Positions 62,133-64,000 of a DNA stretch of 64,000 nucleotides are shown in pieces. Below the pieces are notes generated by a model, which was not told where the DNA came from, ran no database searches, and saw only the letters and a program-made list of their open reading frames with translations. Position numbers and translations under genes: made by a program. Positions within the stretch are counted from its first letter, which is position 1. Each line of letters begins with the position of its first letter. Source of the DNA: Faecalibacterium sp. HTF-F (GTDB taxonomy: Bacteria; Bacillota; Clostridia; Oscillospirales; Ruminococcaceae). The stretch lies in the NCBI RefSeq assembly GCF_023347535.1, contig NZ_CP094473.1, positions 992,001 to 1,056,000 of the forward strand, given 5' to 3'.

Positions 62133-64000
62133 GCTTCGCCCACTTCCTCCGGCTTCGTCGTCATTACCCGGTAAAGCTCGGTGTCTTTCGGGAAGCGGTC
62201 TACAAAGGGCAGCACCACGTTCCCGTAGAAGATAAGCCCCTCGCCCGCTTCGGTGTGGGTGACATATTTCATCTGCTGCGGGGAGATGTTGAGCTGCTTC
62301 GCAAGGATAGCCCGGTCGCCCGCCGCCTGATTGAGCATGAGGACAAAATCAGAGTTTTCAAAGATATTCTCCACTTCGCGGGAAGCAAGCAAATCCTTGA
62401 CATTCTGCGTAATGGCTGTGGGTATGCCGCCCCATTTTCTGAAACGCTTCCAGATTTCAACGGAATAGGCGGCGGTCTGTTCCTCTTTCAAGAGAAGATG
62501 AAATTCGTCCATAAAATACCGGGTGGATTTCCTTTCTGCCCGGTTGACGGTGACGCGGTTCCATACCTGGTCCTGCACAATGAGCATACCTAACTTTTTG
62601 AGCTGCTTCCCAAGCTGCTTGATGTCAAAGCAGACAAGGCGGTTGTTCAGCTCCACGTTGGTACGGTGGTTGAATACGTTAAGGCTCCCGGAAACATACA
62701 GCTCCAACGCCGCCGCAATACGCGCCGCTTCCGGCTCCGGCTGCTTCAAAAGCTCGTTGTAGAGGTCGCCCAAGATAGGCATTTTCTCCGGGTCGGGGTC
62801 TGCAAGGAAAGGGCGGTACACGTTCCTAACGGCGCGGTCAATGACGGTCTTATCGACGGGCTGCAAGCCCTCCTTGCCGCCTATGACAAGCTCGCAGAGG
62901 GAGAGGATAAAGTCGGATTTCAGCGCAAGGGGGCTGTCGTCCTCGCTGTAATTGAGGTTAATATCCATAGGGTTCACATACTGGGGCTTCCCGTCAATGC
63001 CCTTGCCCGTAGGGGATAAGCGTATCACTTGCCCGTCAAGCCGCTGCACAAGGGAAAAATACTCTGCTTCCGGGTCGCAGATAATTATGTCGTCGTCGGT
63101 AATGAGGAAAGCGTTTGTCATTTCCCGTTTGGCGGCAAAGGATTTCCCGCTTCCCGGCGTACCCAAGATTAAGCCGTTGGGGTTCTTTAGCTGCTTGCGG
63201 TCGCAGAGTATCATGTTGTTACTAAGGGCGTTTAAGCCGTAGTACAAAGCCGCGCCCGTCTGGAAAAGCTCCTGTGTGATAAAGGGGATAAAGATAGCGG
63301 TGCTTGACGTGGTAAGCCCTCTTTGAATGGGGATAAGGTTCTCCCCAAGCGGTACAGAGGACATAAGCCCCGCTTCCTGTTGGTAGTCAAGGCGGGTTAA
63401 GGCGCAGTTGTTCTTCTGTGCAATGCCCGCCGCCGCGAATACGTCATTTTCCAGTTTCCGCTTCGTGTCCGCCATGTTCACCACAAGGAACGTCAAGAGG
63501 AACATTCTTTCATTCCGGCTCTGCAAGTCCTGTAAGAGATTCTTCGCTTCGCTGCCGAAAGTGGCAAGGTCGGACGGTATAATATCCATGTCATAGCCGC
63601 TGCGTACCGCTTTCTTCTGTTCCTCGATTTTCATTTTGTCAAGGTCGGTAATCTTGCGCTTGATTGTCTTTATGGCTTCGGTCTGGTCGATACTGTGGAT
63701 ATGCAGATTGACGATAACGCCCGTTTCCAAGTCCAGAATGTCAGATAAGATACGGTCGTTTAATTCCGGCGCAAGGATTTCAAGGAATGAAACCGCGCCG
63801 ATTTTGCGCCCCATGCGGAAATAACGCCCCTCGCCAAAACGGAAAGAGGACGGGGCGATAAAGTCCTTTGTGGAAAGCCCGGACGGGGCAAGCCATGAAA
63901 AATCAAAGGCAAACTGCCCGCCCTCCGGGTGGAAAATGCCATGCAGCATTTTAAGGCGTTCATAGCCTGTCATGGGGCGGGCAGACACGCCCAAGAGCTT
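62129..64000 (-). CDS. VirB4/TraE-type secretion ATPase of ICE C, 5' end outside window
   Basis: 623 C-terminal residues; the frame is open at the window edge. Walker A GTPGSGKSF and Walker B RYFMDEFHLLL with KRFRKWGGIPTAITQN, closely matching the ICE A VirB4 at 14746-17151. About 180 N-terminal residues are missing from view. Confidence 0.93.
   Translation of the reverse strand, partial: KLLGVSARPMTGYERLKMLHGIFHPEGGQFAFDFSWLAPSGLSTKDFIAPSSFRFGEGRYFRMGRKIGAVSFLEILAPELNDRILSDILDLETGVIVNLHIHSIDQTEAIKTIKRKITDLDKMKIEEQKKAVRSGYDMDIIPSDLATFGSEAKNLLQDLQSRNERMFLLTFLVVNMADTKRKLENDVFAAAGIAQKNNCALTRLDYQQEAGLMSSVPLGENLIPIQRGLTTSSTAIFIPFITQELFQTGAALYYGLNALSNNMILCDRKQLKNPNGLILGTPGSGKSFAAKREMTNAFLITDDDIIICDPEAEYFSLVQRLDGQVIRLSPTGKGIDGKPQYVNPMDINLNYSEDDSPLALKSDFILSLCELVIGGKEGLQPVDKTVIDRAVRNVYRPFLADPDPEKMPILGDLYNELLKQPEPEAARIAAALELYVSGSLNVFNHRTNVELNNRLVCFDIKQLGKQLKKLGMLIVQDQVWNRVTVNRAERKSTRYFMDEFHLLLKEEQTAAYSVEIWKRFRKWGGIPTAITQNVKDLLASREVENIFENSDFVLMLNQAAGDRAILAKQLNISPQQMKYVTHTEAGEGLIFYGNVVLPFVDRFPKDTELYRVMTTKPEEVGEA

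Overview
The window is almost entirely mobile DNA from a low-to-medium GC Gram-positive bacterium, most likely a gut Clostridium relative (Lachnospiraceae or Oscillospiraceae type). The inference rests on tet(W), TnpX/TndX-type large serine recombinases, Maff2/PrgI/CD1107-type conjugation genes and strong AGGAGG ribosome sites with many TTG starts. No chromosomal housekeeping gene, rRNA, tRNA or CRISPR array was seen.

Three elements are nested. (1) ICE A (1-2111 and 13320-41861, both outer ends incomplete) reads mostly rightward: coupling protein VirD4, Maff2, VirB6-like, PrgI, VirB4, a small unknown, an NlpC/P60 wall hydrolase, DUF4315, DUF4366, topoisomerase III, a 2850-residue methylase/helicase with tnpV inside it in another frame, an XF1762-like protein, an ArdC/YodL protein, TTRAP and a second YodL protein. 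An autonomous XRE - ImmA/IrrE protease - PIN-like cassette follows. A leftward mobC/relaxase pair with its oriT and a decapitated serine recombinase end the element. (2) An 11.2 kb mobilizable element (2112-13319) splits the Maff2 gene of ICE A. It carries tet(W) with attenuator and leader peptide, a methyltransferase, a sigma-like factor, an HTH protein, oriT, mobC, relaxase, Cys-rich VLP protein, RepA, a DnaC-like ATPase, TnpW and a TnpX-type recombinase. (3) ICE C (about 41862 to beyond 64000) is inserted in the recombinase gene of ICE A and reads mostly leftward from the right edge: VirB4, an orphan DNA methyltransferase, a CHAP wall hydrolase, DUF4315, DUF4366, topoisomerase III, an ArdA-ArdC-YodL fusion, further transfer accessory genes, a regulatory end (sigma-like factor, HTH, TnpW) and its own recombinase. 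Its cargo is a Shedu-like nuclease gene and a Cys-rich KTR / RlmN-Cfr-like radical SAM pair behind a leader-peptide attenuator.

The genes combine DNA processing (relaxases, MobC, oriT, topoisomerase III), a type IV secretion channel (VirD4, VirB4, VirB6, PrgI, Maff2, wall hydrolases), establishment and anti-restriction functions (ArdA/ArdC/YodL, methylases) and selectable or defensive cargo. The strongest leads are: an unusual C-terminal tail shared by five otherwise different ICE proteins, which could be a translocation signal; a MLHSMRIR leader peptide that predicts antibiotic-responsive control of an RlmN/Cfr-like enzyme; tnpV fully overprinted inside the giant helicase gene; an inverted pair of oriT-like loci in ICE C; a three-gene XRE/IrrE/PIN cassette; and apparent AUA/AUC start codons behind near-perfect ribosome sites.
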